Below, piece after piece: positions 41,435-52,208 of a DNA stretch of 64,000 nucleotides. This DNA is from Ustilago trichophora (lineage: Eukaryota > Basidiomycota > Ustilaginomycetes > Ustilaginales > Ustilaginaceae), in NCBI GenBank assembly GCA_900323505.1, contig OOIN01000006.1, positions 868,001-932,000 of the forward strand, written 5' to 3'. The notes under the pieces were generated by a model. The model made no database searches and had not been told where the DNA came from. It saw only the letters and a list, made by a program, of their open reading frames with translations. Position numbers and translations under genes: made by a program. Every line of letters starts with the position of its first letter. Within the stretch, counting starts at the first letter, position 1.

Positions 41435-42935
41435 CTTGGACCTTTCACGTCCCGCTTGACCCGTTGACTGGAGGTAGGCTGGAGAGTGGCGAGATGGGTG
41501 GATCACTGGGACAATGTATGGAGCCCAGGCTGGAGGTGATGGTGGAAGATGAAGGCAAAGGCGCTGGCGGGTTGGGAGGTGGGTTGAAGAGTGCAGGTGC
41601 AGGTGCAAGCCGCCGACGTTTTTGCAGACGGCTTTGTTCAGTAAGATCTGCAAGAGACCGAGACACGGACCCTTGTGCTGAAAAGTGTGCCCTTGGTCTT
41701 CAAGTCAAGTCCGATGGAGAGCAAGGAGCTAGGAGCGTGTTGCGGCAAAACAAAGCTCGCGGCGCAGTTGAAAGTGAGGAAGCGTCGAGAGGATGGCCAA
41801 GCCATATCAGGGGCTGTCGTGGCCCCACGCAACGTCATGCAAGCGCCACCGCAACGGCTGGAAGATCACAATAAACAAGAGAAAACCCGCTGGCTGACGA
41901 GGAGAATTGGCTGCGATGCAGATAGCATGAGTCTCCCGCCTCGGTGCATGGCTGGGCATGTGCACGCAGCCTTGAGCGATGCTCCGACATTTCATCGTTG
42001 CCTGGTGCGGCGCCAAGACCAGAAGGTTGTCAACAAGACATGGCTTCGGCAAAGGGCGGTTCCACAGGAGGGTCCAAGTGTCGGCGGACATGAATGCTAG
42101 TTGCGTCTTGCGCGCGGCGAGGCGGCAAGACGGCACGTTTTCTGCCATCATTTGACATTTGTCATGATGGAGAGGAGCACAAGCTTTGCAGAAAGTAAGG
42201 CGATCTTGGGGGAGACAAAGACTGATCGGCATGTATGGTTGCTTGGCGAGTGGAAGAGCATGTAAATAGACTCGATGGCATGACTGCAAGGCACGCGTTT
42301 TCAAGGCGTCGCCGTGCTTGACATCAAAGCTTAACTCAGGATGCTAACAATGGCTCAAGATTCTTACAAAATCATGGTCTACAGTAACTCCTGCCATTCT
42401 GGCCAGCATAGAGACAAACTGTTCGTTAGATTCGTCCGTTGCTGGTCATGTCGATCGAGTGCTGAGGTCGAAGAAGAGTGGATCAAGCGGCTAAATTGGG
42501 CCAAGCGTTGAGGTCAAGAAACGCGCAACGTGCAGGAGGCAAAGGGTCGAAACTCAGCTTGGACCCCTGTCTGTCCAAAGCAACATGTCACAAATTCCCT
42601 CGCCAACACTCGTACCAACCTCATCGGGTTTCTATGATCGGCATCACTGGTCATCTTGCATCGGGAGCTGCTGTCCAAACGCCCTTGGCGTCTCTTTGTT
42701 GAAAGAGAGTCCATCATCCTCGAAATATCACAGATGCGATGCCTTCTCACCCTTGGCCGCTTGGCGTTGATGGGTTTCAAGCCCAGCCTGTTGCCGCCCT
42801 CCATCTTGATTGTACCAAACCCCATCTCGATCTTATCAGCATTGTCCCACTCATCGATAAGTGGCTTCGAAGGACAGATGGTTCAGCACCAAGCATGGCC
42901 AAGTCGAAGCCTCAGCACCGACTAGAGCTGTACAC
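41435..42935. other. Divergent intergenic region, eIF4E-like / disordered protein
   Basis: 1.5 kb between two divergent start codons. Open frames continue upstream of both starts without ATG, so 5' exons cannot be excluded. No RNA gene seen. Confidence 0.45.
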
Positions 42936-45509
42936 ATGATGGAAAAGCAAGCTCCTCTTTCGCAGGTCAATGTGATCGGAATGGAGATCGATAGCTCTTC
43001 GAACCCGTCGAGACTTGGTATGGGAGGCTCTAGCACCGGCAACTCGTCGCAATGCTCCTTCACATCATTGGCACCGCCTGTGCTTCCAGCTCCAGTACCA
43101 CCGCTGCGTCCACCGCGTAAACCTTCTCACAAAACGCACACGACGTCGAGACACGACACGTCAGACTCGGCAGACTCCAACATTGCTATCAACTGGGCCC
43201 AAGTAACTGTCGAATCCGGCAGCCCTCAAACGCAGCATCAGCTCGCACCAAGCGAAGCAAGCCTGGCTCGTAGCGATGCGTTCAGGTCTTCAATTCCTGG
43301 CGCAGGGACCAGCACAGTCGCAACATCCTTGGATATGGACGCTGCTTCCACAGTGGCAACCAGTGTCAGTCCCGCGACGTCGACACAGGCCCTGCCTCCT
43401 TGGGCTTCCGCTTCCAAAGAGGCAGACATCGGTCACGACACTTTCCGTAACCTTGCATTGTCACCTGCTCCAACAATGTCACGACGGCTGTCAGAGATCT
43501 CGGATGCCGGCACCAAGGAGATTTTATTGTCAGACCGCGAGTCGCTGGCCGCGCCCAAGATAAGTTCCGAGTCTTTCGTCCGTGGACCTATCGATGAGCA
43601 GCATCCCGACCTCCAAACTTTCTACCCCGCCGGAACCTCGCTCGCTCGACCCATCAAGCTTGCGTTGTCTGCCGCCACTTCGCCGCCGTCTCTCATGTCA
43701 GAAGAAGTTGTTGGATCTGGACTACCGCGTCATGTTGGCGCGGTTCCCGACCTCTCATCGTCGCGCGCCTCATCGAGCCACGATGGAATTCTTGGCAGAA
43801 TGGCCTTTCCTCATGTACAAAACTCGCAGCTGACCGAGGCAAGTCGTTACTTCCGCTCTGTGCGCTCCTACCGATCTACAAGCGACGGAAGCGTCAGGCA
43901 GTATCGTCCCTTGCCGTCAGTGCCTGTCCAATCGCGCGGCTACTCGTTGGACCCCGCGGTCGGTCGTCGTGATATTTCGCAAGCCGATTCAATCGTCACA
44001 GTCGACGCGGATAGCGTCCCGGATAACATCGGTCAACGTGGTGTCGGAAACATCGATGGATTACCTACGCTAGACGCGCACCTCTCGCCCCTGATGCCGA
44101 TGGGTATGGTGACTGCTGCAAGCTCTCCTACGCAATGGACGCATAGCAGCCCCGAGCAGCCCGTCAAAGGCGCCAGTATGTACGATCGCAGGTCGTCTAG
44201 ATCAAGCCTTTCTAAAACATCTCCAGTGGGCGGACCACGGCCCTTCCCGTCCATCTCCGCTCAAAGCCTGGACGCTGCTATCGAGTCCGCATCGAATCGG
44301 CACTTTGTAGCAAACGGCAAAGAAGGCCCGCCTCTTTCGCCTTCGGCATCCTACGATGTCAGGCCCCAGTCTCAAGTGTTGAAACTTCCCTTCAAATCGC
44401 ATGCTGGTCCTAGAGACAGCTGGAACTCATTCGAAGAACCCTGGTCTGCAGCTGTCGTCACGTCAAGTTCGGTGCTTGGTGCTGTGCGAGGTATGGCTCG
44501 ACCAGAACTGACGGTAAATGACAACCAATTGCTTCGGAGAGCGCTTTCTCAACCACAAGACGACGTATGCGGCTCGTTTGACGGCCAAATCCTGTCTCCT
44601 AGTCGACCCGACGAAGATGAAGACGCAGAGCTGACGCGGCTCGAAAAGTCACGCTCAGGAACCAAGATCCTGCCACCTTTGCGTGTGCAGCAAAGCAACG
44701 AGCCTTCAAGCAGTGTGGAAAGGGCACCCTATGCGGATACAGGCGTCCAAGCGAGTCTGGCTGCTCTTCGTGCCCTAGAATCGCCCGGTGAGAGCCTAAG
44801 GACCATACTGGCGCGTCAACGCATCTTCGGCGAGGACGCGGCTGTCACCGAGTTCCTGCGCGAGTCACGTATCCTCAATTCCGAGTCTCACCTCGACGAT
44901 CAGGAAGGGTTGGTGATGAATGGACCGCATCAAAGGAGACGTTCTGCTCCTCATCCACGAGACAAAACCTCTTGCTATTCCTCCGAAGAGCTTTCCTCCA
45001 CCGGCAAAAGTCCCTCTGATCGACGAGCAGATGCAGCTCGAAGGCGACGTCGCGCCAATAACACAAGTCAGGCAGACGGATCAGGCGCATCTCGTACGGA
45101 AACGAGTGGGCGACGACAGCGGTCTCGCAGCGATAATCATGCGTCCGGTACACGAAACAGCATGCCATCGAATCCAGCGGGCCATCACGGGGCCAATCCG
45201 AGCCGATACGATGCACAGCTTGAAGATTTGCTGCTGCTTCGTGAGAAAGCCATGCAGTTTGAAAGTTCAACAGGGCATGATCATGGACGATCCGACAGTC
45301 AGAACGCCAGCATTGATCATGGTCGCACCGTGTCGATGCAAGGCGGTTATTCCTACAGCACCGCTGACTCAGCAAGACGTCCTCGGAAGAGCTCGACATC
45401 ATCCAAACGCAAGTCTAGATCGTGCAAGCTCGGTTACACTTTGCCGGATATTTTGGCATGGCAGGAGGGTCTTGGTAACAACGCCGCTGCTTCGCCCAAG
45501 GTCGTCTGA
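42936..45509 (+). CDS. Large disordered Ser-rich protein of unknown function
   Basis: Single exon, 857 residues from the ATG at 42936 (two adjacent Met codons); the frame is open for 75 bp upstream without ATG. I recognise no domain. It is rich in Ser, Pro, Arg and Ala. It contains a Pro-rich patch (PAPVPPLRPPRKPSHK, near residue 55), an RRRRR run near residue 720, many RxxS and SP sites, and a conserved-looking hydrophobic helix near the end (YDAQLEDLLLLREKAMQF). The ending is KLGYTLPDILAWQEG. No signal peptide or membrane segment is seen. This composition suits a regulatory or scaffold phosphoprotein, but that is only a guess. Confidence 0.7.
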   Translation: MMEKQAPLSQVNVIGMEIDSSSNPSRLGMGGSSTGNSSQCSFTSLAPPVLPAPVPPLRPPRKPSHKTHTTSRHDTSDSADSNIAINWAQVTVESGSPQTQHQLAPSEASLARSDAFRSSIPGAGTSTVATSLDMDAASTVATSVSPATSTQALPPWASASKEADIGHDTFRNLALSPAPTMSRRLSEISDAGTKEILLSDRESLAAPKISSESFVRGPIDEQHPDLQTFYPAGTSLARPIKLALSAATSPPSLMSEEVVGSGLPRHVGAVPDLSSSRASSSHDGILGRMAFPHVQNSQLTEASRYFRSVRSYRSTSDGSVRQYRPLPSVPVQSRGYSLDPAVGRRDISQADSIVTVDADSVPDNIGQRGVGNIDGLPTLDAHLSPLMPMGMVTAASSPTQWTHSSPEQPVKGASMYDRRSSRSSLSKTSPVGGPRPFPSISAQSLDAAIESASNRHFVANGKEGPPLSPSASYDVRPQSQVLKLPFKSHAGPRDSWNSFEEPWSAAVVTSSSVLGAVRGMARPELTVNDNQLLRRALSQPQDDVCGSFDGQILSPSRPDEDEDAELTRLEKSRSGTKILPPLRVQQSNEPSSSVERAPYADTGVQASLAALRALESPGESLRTILARQRIFGEDAAVTEFLRESRILNSESHLDDQEGLVMNGPHQRRRSAPHPRDKTSCYSSEELSSTGKSPSDRRADAARRRRRANNTSQADGSGASRTETSGRRQRSRSDNHASGTRNSMPSNPAGHHGANPSRYDAQLEDLLLLREKAMQFESSTGHDHGRSDSQNASIDHGRTVSMQGGYSYSTADSARRPRKSSTSSKRKSRSCKLGYTLPDILAWQEGLGNNAAASPKVV

Positions 45510-47544
45510 TACACTCGCTTTTGGCTAAAAGGCAGCCTGCGATTGTCCCAAGGCTGCTCTCTCTTTCCATCCGATTTTCTCATACACTGCGCCCCTCAAG
45601 TAGCTGTTTCTCACTGCGTTCTTTTGTATCTGATTGTGCATATCCCATGTCATGTCTCGAAGAAGCGCCAACGGACAATTTCCCGCCGCGGCTTTGCTCA
45701 ATTCTCGGCGGCTCAAGCGCTTATCGTAAGGAGGAGGTGGTCGATGGCTCGCTAGTCAATAATCGGCCCAGCGAGCGCTCCTGCCTCCCCCTTCGGTACC
45801 GGCAAGTCTGTTTACCTTCTGACAAGTCTCGACACACACTCTTTGTCCTCCCATATCACGCTCATTCGTTCGTTCGTTCGCCATGGAATGCAATGCAATG
45901 CAATGGATTCACATCCCTTCAAATTTCTCGATCGTGTAATTACTGTGCTTAGGCCTTCCTTCTGTACTAGCACATTCTGTGGCCTAAAAAGGAACAGGCT
46001 AAGCTCAGCACAAGCCCCTTTTGACTGCGTAGATTGAGTTTCCAGAGGCATTTTTCTTGACAGTGCTAAGCGGACCTCGTACGCCTCCGAGAAAGGTCCG
46101 TCACAGGAGTGCATACAGCGTAAAACAGCACCGCTCGACAGCTCTATCCCTTTGCCTCCCACAAAATGCATCCTCGTTTAGCCTCTCCATGCACACACTG
46201 CGCTGCATGTCGATGGGCCAGAGCGTTCGGATTTGCAGGGAGCCGAGCTCAAAGGTGTGATTGCGATCGTTGCTTGCCAAGCTTCCGTCCACGGTGACTT
46301 CCTCTGAAGTTTGCTGATTGGTGAACCTCTTTCTGCTTCATCCCCCGATTGACTCCCCGAAAGATCATCAACAGTAACGAACGCCACATTATCCATATTG
46401 ACAGCTGTCAAAATTCGCCCCACAAACTTTCTCCACTGTAGGTTCGGCTGTCCTGACCACTTGAGCTTTTTTCTTCCTACCGTAAGCTCAACGATCACAG
46501 AGAGCCCACCATGCGCACACCAACCCGCAGCGCTTCGTCTTTCAAACGCCACGCTAGCATACATTGCAGCACACTTCCAAACCGCGAGCCGAGGCTGTGA
46601 GAGTTGACAGCCGACCTGCAGCTTGAGCACAGGACCCTCGTTTTTGCGCGTCGGCGATTTTTTGATTTTCGCCCAATACAATGGATTGGCCCCTGTCGGC
46701 ACAGATCTTTAAAGGCCCAACCACAACGCTAGAATGCGTCGCTTGAACAACAAAGACGCTTCGTCGCTATGCATTGCATGCGCAAACGAGTGCAACTTGG
46801 TCTGTGAGACAAAGGTGTTTGCTAGTTTGTGCATAATCTGTCACTCGCTTGTCACTCTCGAGGCCCATGCTGACGGGCTCTCTTCCGCCACAACTGGGTC
46901 TTTCGGGCTTCTTCTGATGCAAGAGCAAACAGCCACGACGTAGCCCAAAAGCGCGGTTCTCAGGAAGAGCCAAGAGATGCCTTGGAGGTTTTGGTCAAGG
47001 CTTCTCTGCATCGCATTGCGCTGCGCTCTTTGTCCGACGGTTGGCGGCTGGTAGTAGTAGCGTGCTATGCAGCGATGGACAAAGCTGATTCCTTCTTGTG
47101 CGACCCTTTGACCTTGCAGACAGGGGCAGGTTTTGCTACCACTAGGGTGAATTAGGATCAGAGACTTTCGCTATCCCGTTTACTTGAAGGACGAGGCTTC
47201 ACCGACAAAAGTTCTGCGAGGGACATTCGGGGCAGAGATGACTTGCCATGTTGTTCGAAGCCTTGGTGTCCCGGTGACACAGAAGCATCCATGAAGCACT
47301 ACTGTCTCGTGGAAGTACTTATACCTTGCCTCTCCGATCCTTCTCTCCTCCTTCTGCTCTTCATCTTTCTCACTCCACTCCGCTCTTGCCCCATCTTCCC
47401 TGTGCTCTTGTTCCCCTCCCTTGCCCCTTGACCCTTGCTCTATTCCCTGGACTTCTCCTACCCACGCTTATCCCCTTCTGTACTTTCCTCCATCTAACGT
47501 CCTCCCCTTAGGTCATCTCTCTAATCCTTCCTCAAAGTATCACG
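45510..47544. other. Gene-free region upstream of the secreted repeat protein
   Basis: 2.0 kb. It contains a TTCGTTCGTTCGCC and GCAATGCAATGCAATGG simple repeat near 45867-45905 and a pyrimidine-rich leader from 47320. The only longer open frame (46702-46178, minus) lacks an ATG near its start and resembles nothing. Probably promoter of the repeat protein. Confidence 0.5.
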
Positions 47545-49929
47545 ATGCGTGTCTCTTCTTCCCTCCTCCTGATCCTCGCCGCGATCACCGTGGCCAACGC
47601 CGGCGTCGTCGACACGGCCACCAACCCCAAGCACAAGCTTGTTCGCATCAAGAACGGCAATGCCCATGTTAATGCTCTCGACACTGCCAAGGCAAAGGTT
47701 CACCCCGACCTCAAGAACCTCAAGCAGCTCGTCTCAGTCGCTGCCAAGCGTGGTCTCGACCTCGGCGCTCTCAACGATTCCGCCCATGCCAACGTTAACG
47801 CTGTTGACCTCAAGCACGTCGCTTCCATCGTTCACACCCTCTCGGCCAGCCTTGAGAGCCACAACAAGGAGGCTGACTCGATCCTCAAGACCAAAGACCA
47901 GAAGGTTGCAGCTGTCAAGACCGAGAAGCTGCTCGGCAGTGTCAAGGCCAGTCTGGCCGACGCTGTAGTGGATATCCACAGCCTTACTGCCAAGAAGGCC
48001 AAGACTGGACATGTTGCCAAGCTCGCTGTGCTGCGCCGGGACGTGCTCCAGGCTGTGGACCTCAACACAGTCACCGACCTCGTCCGCAGTGCCAACATCA
48101 GCGGTGCTACCGGCCTCGTCAGCCTGCTCAGCGGACTCAAGACCGACTCCGTCCTCCAGGGTGACGCCATCTCGGTCCTCAGCAACGTTGATGTGATCAA
48201 GACCGTCCACGAGGTGGCCAACGTCGACACTGTGCTCGGCTCGGTCGTCGCCGTCCCCGCCGCTGTGCCCCTTACTGAGGCTCTGAAGGACCTCGACTCT
48301 CCCGTATCCTTCGTCTCTGCCCTCGCCGACATCAAGAGCATCTCTTCTCTCGTCGCTGCTGCTCCCGGCGGCCTTGACTCCATCACAAAGGTCGATGGTG
48401 CTGAGAAGCTTGTAGCCTACGTCCACAAGTTTGGCTTCAACACCGTCGCCCGCGTCTTCTGCGTCGGAGGCGTCGAAAAGGTTCTCACCACTGTCGTTGC
48501 CGTTCCCGGCTCCGTCAAGCTCCTTGACTCGCTCAAGTCTGTCGCTGACGTTCCCGCCTTTGTTTCTGGTCTGCACGTCCTCGACGTTCCTTCTTTCGTC
48601 TCGTCCATTCAGGCGATTGACAACATTTCTGCCTTGACCGACGTCATGTCGCTCGTCCACGGCGTTGCCCCTCTCGAGAAGCGTGCTGAGCTTCTCCAGG
48701 GCGTTCAGGGAACCATTGCCGGCCTTGATGTTGGCAAGCTCGTTAGCCTCAAGCGTAGCCTTGCCCACATCGCCGCACTTCCCGACTCGGACCTTGTCTC
48801 TATCGAGGAGAACGCAAAGCGCGCTCTGCTCAACGATGTCGAGCTCGGAGCTGTGCTGGCTAACTTGGATGTTGCCAAGCTCGCCCTGCTCAAGCGCAGC
48901 ATCGTTGATCTGAGCATGCTCAGCGAGAAGGAGGTGGATGCTCTGCGCGCTGCTATGAAGAGGGACTTGCTCGATGGGCTGCCCGTCGGCGGAATTGTTT
49001 CGGGCCTTCCTGTGGGCGGTGTGCTCAGCTCCGTCGAGGGCACTACTGGCGGTCTCCTCAAGAGGGATCTGCTCAGCGGCCTTCCCGTCGATGGTATCGT
49101 TTCCGATCTTCCCGTTGGAGGAGTTCTCAGCTCTGTTGAGGGCACCACTGGAAGCCTGCTCAAGAGAGACCTTCTCTCCGGCCTTCCTCTCAAGAACGTT
49201 GCCGGCACCGACGGTATCCTTGGCACTGTCAAAGGCACCGTGGGTCCCGCCACCAAGAAGCTCCCCGTCCACGTGGGAACTGTCGACAAGATCAAGCGTG
49301 AAGTCCTCAGCACTCTCTCCGGCGGTGGATCTGGCGATCTCCTCGGTGAAGGCCATGCAGCCCTCAACGCCGTTGACACCAACGGTGGATCCGCTGCTGA
49401 TCTCGGCGGTGCCGGTGATGGACTCCTCGGCACCGGCGGTGGAGACATTAGCCTCCTCGACTTGAACCGCATTCTTGCGGTTGTCAAGCGATCCGACCTC
49501 CTCAAGCCCATCCAGGGAACCATCTCCGATCTGGACCTTGCAAAGATCCTTCCCCAGCTCAAGCGCGAGCTTGTCGCCGCTGACGCAGACGCCGACACCA
49601 ACCCCACCTTTGACATGGTCGGAGATGCCTACACCACCGCCACCGGTCTCTACTCCCGTAAAACCGATGCTGTAGACACCATCCTCCTCGAGCACTCGAT
49701 CGACACTTTCAGCACAGACGCAGGTAGCATGCTCAACAAGATGGTCCTCATCACAGATGCCATCCACTCGGATGCTATTACCAGTGATGTCAAGACCCAG
49801 GTGGCCCCTCTCGTCGCCGCAGTTTCCAAGAGCCTCGACAGCATTGTCAAGGTCAAGGCTCCCAAGCTTACCGGTAAAGTCGAGAAGGTGACTGATCTTG
49901 CCGAGAAGACCGCCGCCTCGCTTCACTAA
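47545..49929 (+). CDS. Secreted Kex2-type repeat protein
   Basis: Single exon, 794 residues. A signal peptide (1-19, cleavage after ANA) is followed by a helical domain (about 25-155). Lys-Arg sites stand at 68, 379, 403, 425, 450, 472, 506, 540, 584, 648 and 673, plus Arg-Arg at 164. Between 381 and 674 they cut the chain into pieces of 24, 22, 25, 22, 34, 34, 44, 64 and 25 residues. The two 34-residue pieces (474-541) are near-identical tandem repeats; the 24+22 and 25+22 pairs are diverged copies of one another. The C-terminal 110 residues form another helical domain. This is the layout of fungal Kex2-processed repeat proteins; smuts have known examples (Rep1, Hum3, Rsp1) acting in hyphal hydrophobicity or plant infection. 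The function here is unknown. Confidence 0.88.
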   Translation: MRVSSSLLLILAAITVANAGVVDTATNPKHKLVRIKNGNAHVNALDTAKAKVHPDLKNLKQLVSVAAKRGLDLGALNDSAHANVNAVDLKHVASIVHTLSASLESHNKEADSILKTKDQKVAAVKTEKLLGSVKASLADAVVDIHSLTAKKAKTGHVAKLAVLRRDVLQAVDLNTVTDLVRSANISGATGLVSLLSGLKTDSVLQGDAISVLSNVDVIKTVHEVANVDTVLGSVVAVPAAVPLTEALKDLDSPVSFVSALADIKSISSLVAAAPGGLDSITKVDGAEKLVAYVHKFGFNTVARVFCVGGVEKVLTTVVAVPGSVKLLDSLKSVADVPAFVSGLHVLDVPSFVSSIQAIDNISALTDVMSLVHGVAPLEKRAELLQGVQGTIAGLDVGKLVSLKRSLAHIAALPDSDLVSIEENAKRALLNDVELGAVLANLDVAKLALLKRSIVDLSMLSEKEVDALRAAMKRDLLDGLPVGGIVSGLPVGGVLSSVEGTTGGLLKRDLLSGLPVDGIVSDLPVGGVLSSVEGTTGSLLKRDLLSGLPLKNVAGTDGILGTVKGTVGPATKKLPVHVGTVDKIKREVLSTLSGGGSGDLLGEGHAALNAVDTNGGSAADLGGAGDGLLGTGGGDISLLDLNRILAVVKRSDLLKPIQGTISDLDLAKILPQLKRELVAADADADTNPTFDMVGDAYTTATGLYSRKTDAVDTILLEHSIDTFSTDAGSMLNKMVLITDAIHSDAITSDVKTQVAPLVAAVSKSLDSIVKVKAPKLTGKVEKVTDLAEKTAASLH
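48964..49167 (+). repeat. Tandem 102-bp coding repeat in the secreted protein
   Basis: Two 34-codon units (residues 474-507 and 508-541), each starting DLL and ending LLKR, differ at only a few positions. A third, partial copy begins at residue 542 and then diverges. Confidence 0.9.
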
Positions 49930-50195
49930 ACACTTGTTCTGCTTCAAAGGGCGTTGTAGGTACGAGACTGCGTCCCGAACCTCCGTCTTGGTTTTGTTTG
50001 TTTGTGTCGTCGCTGCTGTTGCTGCTGCAAAATGAGCTTGTCCTCATTCGTTTTGTCTAGATGATCCCTCTGCTTTCGTTCTTTCGCACTTTTGCTCTTT
50101 TGTTGGTCACGCTAATTTGATTACTTTCCCTCCTTTCCTTTCGCCGACTGGACTGGTCTTGGATGAGATCGCGAGATCGCGTGCGTGTGATGTCT

Positions 50196-52208
50196 TTACA
50201 TAGTGTTGAAGCTTCGATCCTGTGACGAGCGCGCAGAGTACGATGGAGTGTATCTAGAAGGCCCCTTCCCAAACCTACTCTGGTTTCCACCGTCGCCTTG
50301 GTATGGCCTGGTCGATCGGCGGTCTGCAGAACCGCCACCACCGGCGTACCTGCCACCATCCCTCGCACCGCCGGATCTGAAACCACCTCTATCCGCATCG
50401 CCGCTGCTCCTCCATTGACGCTGTATCAGCCTAAAAGGCTGTCCCGCCAAACTTGAAGCCTCCTCCGCATTTGCCAACAACCACTTGTGACTCCAATCTT
50501 TAGCCTTGCCCACCGTCAACTTCCAACCCTGGCCCACATCTCCTCCTCCACCACCTAGCACATCTCGGGCATTGCTACCGCCCAAACCGTACAGATACTT
50601 GCGCTTGAAGTCAGGATCACTCGCCATCTGCTGATCCAGAACGTACTTGCGCACCTCGTTTGCGATACGATCGACAGTCTCTCGGATCGTTTCGTCTTCG
50701 CTTGTTGCAAAAGTCTGTTTGATACCCGTACCTGGAGGAGTTGGTGGTAAGGGAGAGTTGGGAGAGTGCTTGAGAGGTGCACTGAGGATTCCGGTTTCGC
50801 GCGCTTGGCGCAAGGTGGTCACAACTCCTTGAAGATCGCCGAGCCAGTCCCATTGGGTTTTAAGCACTTCGTTGTACAGGGAACCGGTCATGCCGAGGAC
50901 GTAGCTCTCAATTCCCAGAGAGCGGGTGATGCGTGCGATGGATAGTGCAACGTGCGGGGCTCGGTAGCGATCACGAATGGCGAGAAAGAGGAGCTGGAGA
51001 ACAGATGCATAATATGGTGTATCCTTGCCGTATTTCGGGCCTGGTTTGTTGCCAGCTTCGTTTGCTGGATCCGACGGTGTGAGAGTGGTGGCAGACAGCA
51101 TGTCCGCGAGGTCACCAGTCCCCGCGCTAGCGTTGGAAGAGCCGATGCCCCAAACTTCCCTCTTGGACCATTCCATCAGCTCGGCCAGATTCTCGCAGGT
51201 GGCAATCTGTTCTCTAGCCTCATCGATCCCCGCCTCTAACTGCAGTGGGTCAATCTGGGCCGCCAAACCTTCCCTTACGAGCCGCTTCGCTCGCTGCGCA
51301 CGCGCCTCTTCGAAGCGCTTCAACTTGTTCCTCTTGGCAAAAGCCTGAAGAAGCGCTTTACTACCCGACTGCGTCTTTGGATTGCTAATCAGCGAAGTGT
51401 AACTACCGAAAGGCGTATGATCACCTTCTTCCTCCGAAGCACCAGATGCGGGCGTCGAAGTACCGGCGAGTGCCTGATTGAGCAGGCTCATAAACGCATT
51501 TGCTTCTTGCTGAGTCAACGGTGTTCGATCGAGCTTCTTGCGTGCGGCGTTGGATGAAGGCTTGCGCGGACGAAAGTCGTCTGATTGACGTGCAGTCTCC
51601 GAGTCTGCAAAGAGGACGGAACGAGGGATGGGGTGTTTGCGACGTCCGTCTGGTGTTGTTTGGTTGGGATTGTGCCCAGATGAGCGGCCCATGTTACGTT
51701 GAACGCGGGGGGAGGTGGTGAGCGAGTCGAGCTTATCGGATAGCCAAGAGCCTTTTTCAGATGCAGATTCGGAAGAGGAGGATGCGGTGCTAAGGTCGGG
51801 AACAGTGATCTTGGGGAAGGGATCATTACCGTCAAACAGACCTGCATACGGATTTGCCGTGGAGGTCGAGGTGGACGCATCGGACGCAGAGTCGGTGTTG
51901 GAAGTTGTGGCGGAATCGAATGGCCACGCTCCGGAAGACTTGGAGGGTGGCTGGTAGCTCGAAGTTGACGAAGTTGCACTACTGCCGTTTGTGGAGGAGT
52001 CTTGAACACTGTGACGATCCTGGTTGATAGTGGACATAGAGCTGGAGGGTTGATCCGAAGCTGATGAAGATGGCAGTTTCTGCTCGTCGAATCGTCGAGT
52101 GGTTGCTGATAGACTGCGTCTGATGGCGTACGATGTGCCTACAGTCGACGGGCAGGATGATGCAGCAGCGCCCCACCGCCTGACTGAGCGGCTGAGTGCT
52201 GATGCCAT
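50196..52208 (-). CDS. Mtf2/Nam1-like mitochondrial expression factor
   Basis: Single exon, 670 residues, ATG at 52208. The N-terminus is Arg/Ser-rich without acids (ALSRSVRRWGAAASS), a likely mitochondrial presequence, followed by about 180 disordered residues. A helical region about 200-480 contains TPYYASVLQLLFLAIRD and SYVLGMTGSLYNEVLKTQW (about 393-473), which I associate with the fungal Mtf2 family, linked to mitochondrial transcript handling and translation. The last 90 residues are rich in Gly, Arg and Ser (RGGFRSGG), suggesting RNA binding. The family call rests on remembered similarity of the helical core, so it is moderate. It converges with the repeat protein and is followed on the same strand by TRM2. 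Confidence 0.65.
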   Translation of the reverse strand: MASALSRSVRRWGAAASSCPSTVGTSYAIRRSLSATTRRFDEQKLPSSSASDQPSSSMSTINQDRHSVQDSSTNGSSATSSTSSYQPPSKSSGAWPFDSATTSNTDSASDASTSTSTANPYAGLFDGNDPFPKITVPDLSTASSSSESASEKGSWLSDKLDSLTTSPRVQRNMGRSSGHNPNQTTPDGRRKHPIPRSVLFADSETARQSDDFRPRKPSSNAARKKLDRTPLTQQEANAFMSLLNQALAGTSTPASGASEEEGDHTPFGSYTSLISNPKTQSGSKALLQAFAKRNKLKRFEEARAQRAKRLVREGLAAQIDPLQLEAGIDEAREQIATCENLAELMEWSKREVWGIGSSNASAGTGDLADMLSATTLTPSDPANEAGNKPGPKYGKDTPYYASVLQLLFLAIRDRYRAPHVALSIARITRSLGIESYVLGMTGSLYNEVLKTQWDWLGDLQGVVTTLRQARETGILSAPLKHSPNSPLPPTPPGTGIKQTFATSEDETIRETVDRIANEVRKYVLDQQMASDPDFKRKYLYGLGGSNARDVLGGGGGDVGQGWKLTVGKAKDWSHKWLLANAEEASSLAGQPFRLIQRQWRSSGDADRGGFRSGGARDGGRYAGGGGSADRRSTRPYQGDGGNQSRFGKGPSRYTPSYSARSSQDRSFNTM

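Noticed and set aside
46178..46702. Minus-strand frame of 174 codons in the 45.5-47.5 kb spacer
   Set aside because: It opens with GTG, lacks an ATG before about half-way, and shows no recognisable segment.
47734..49947. Open frame of 737 codons antisense to the secreted repeat protein
   Set aside because: It mirrors the strong C-ending codon bias of the plus-strand gene, which removes stops on the other strand. The product has no signal peptide or domain.
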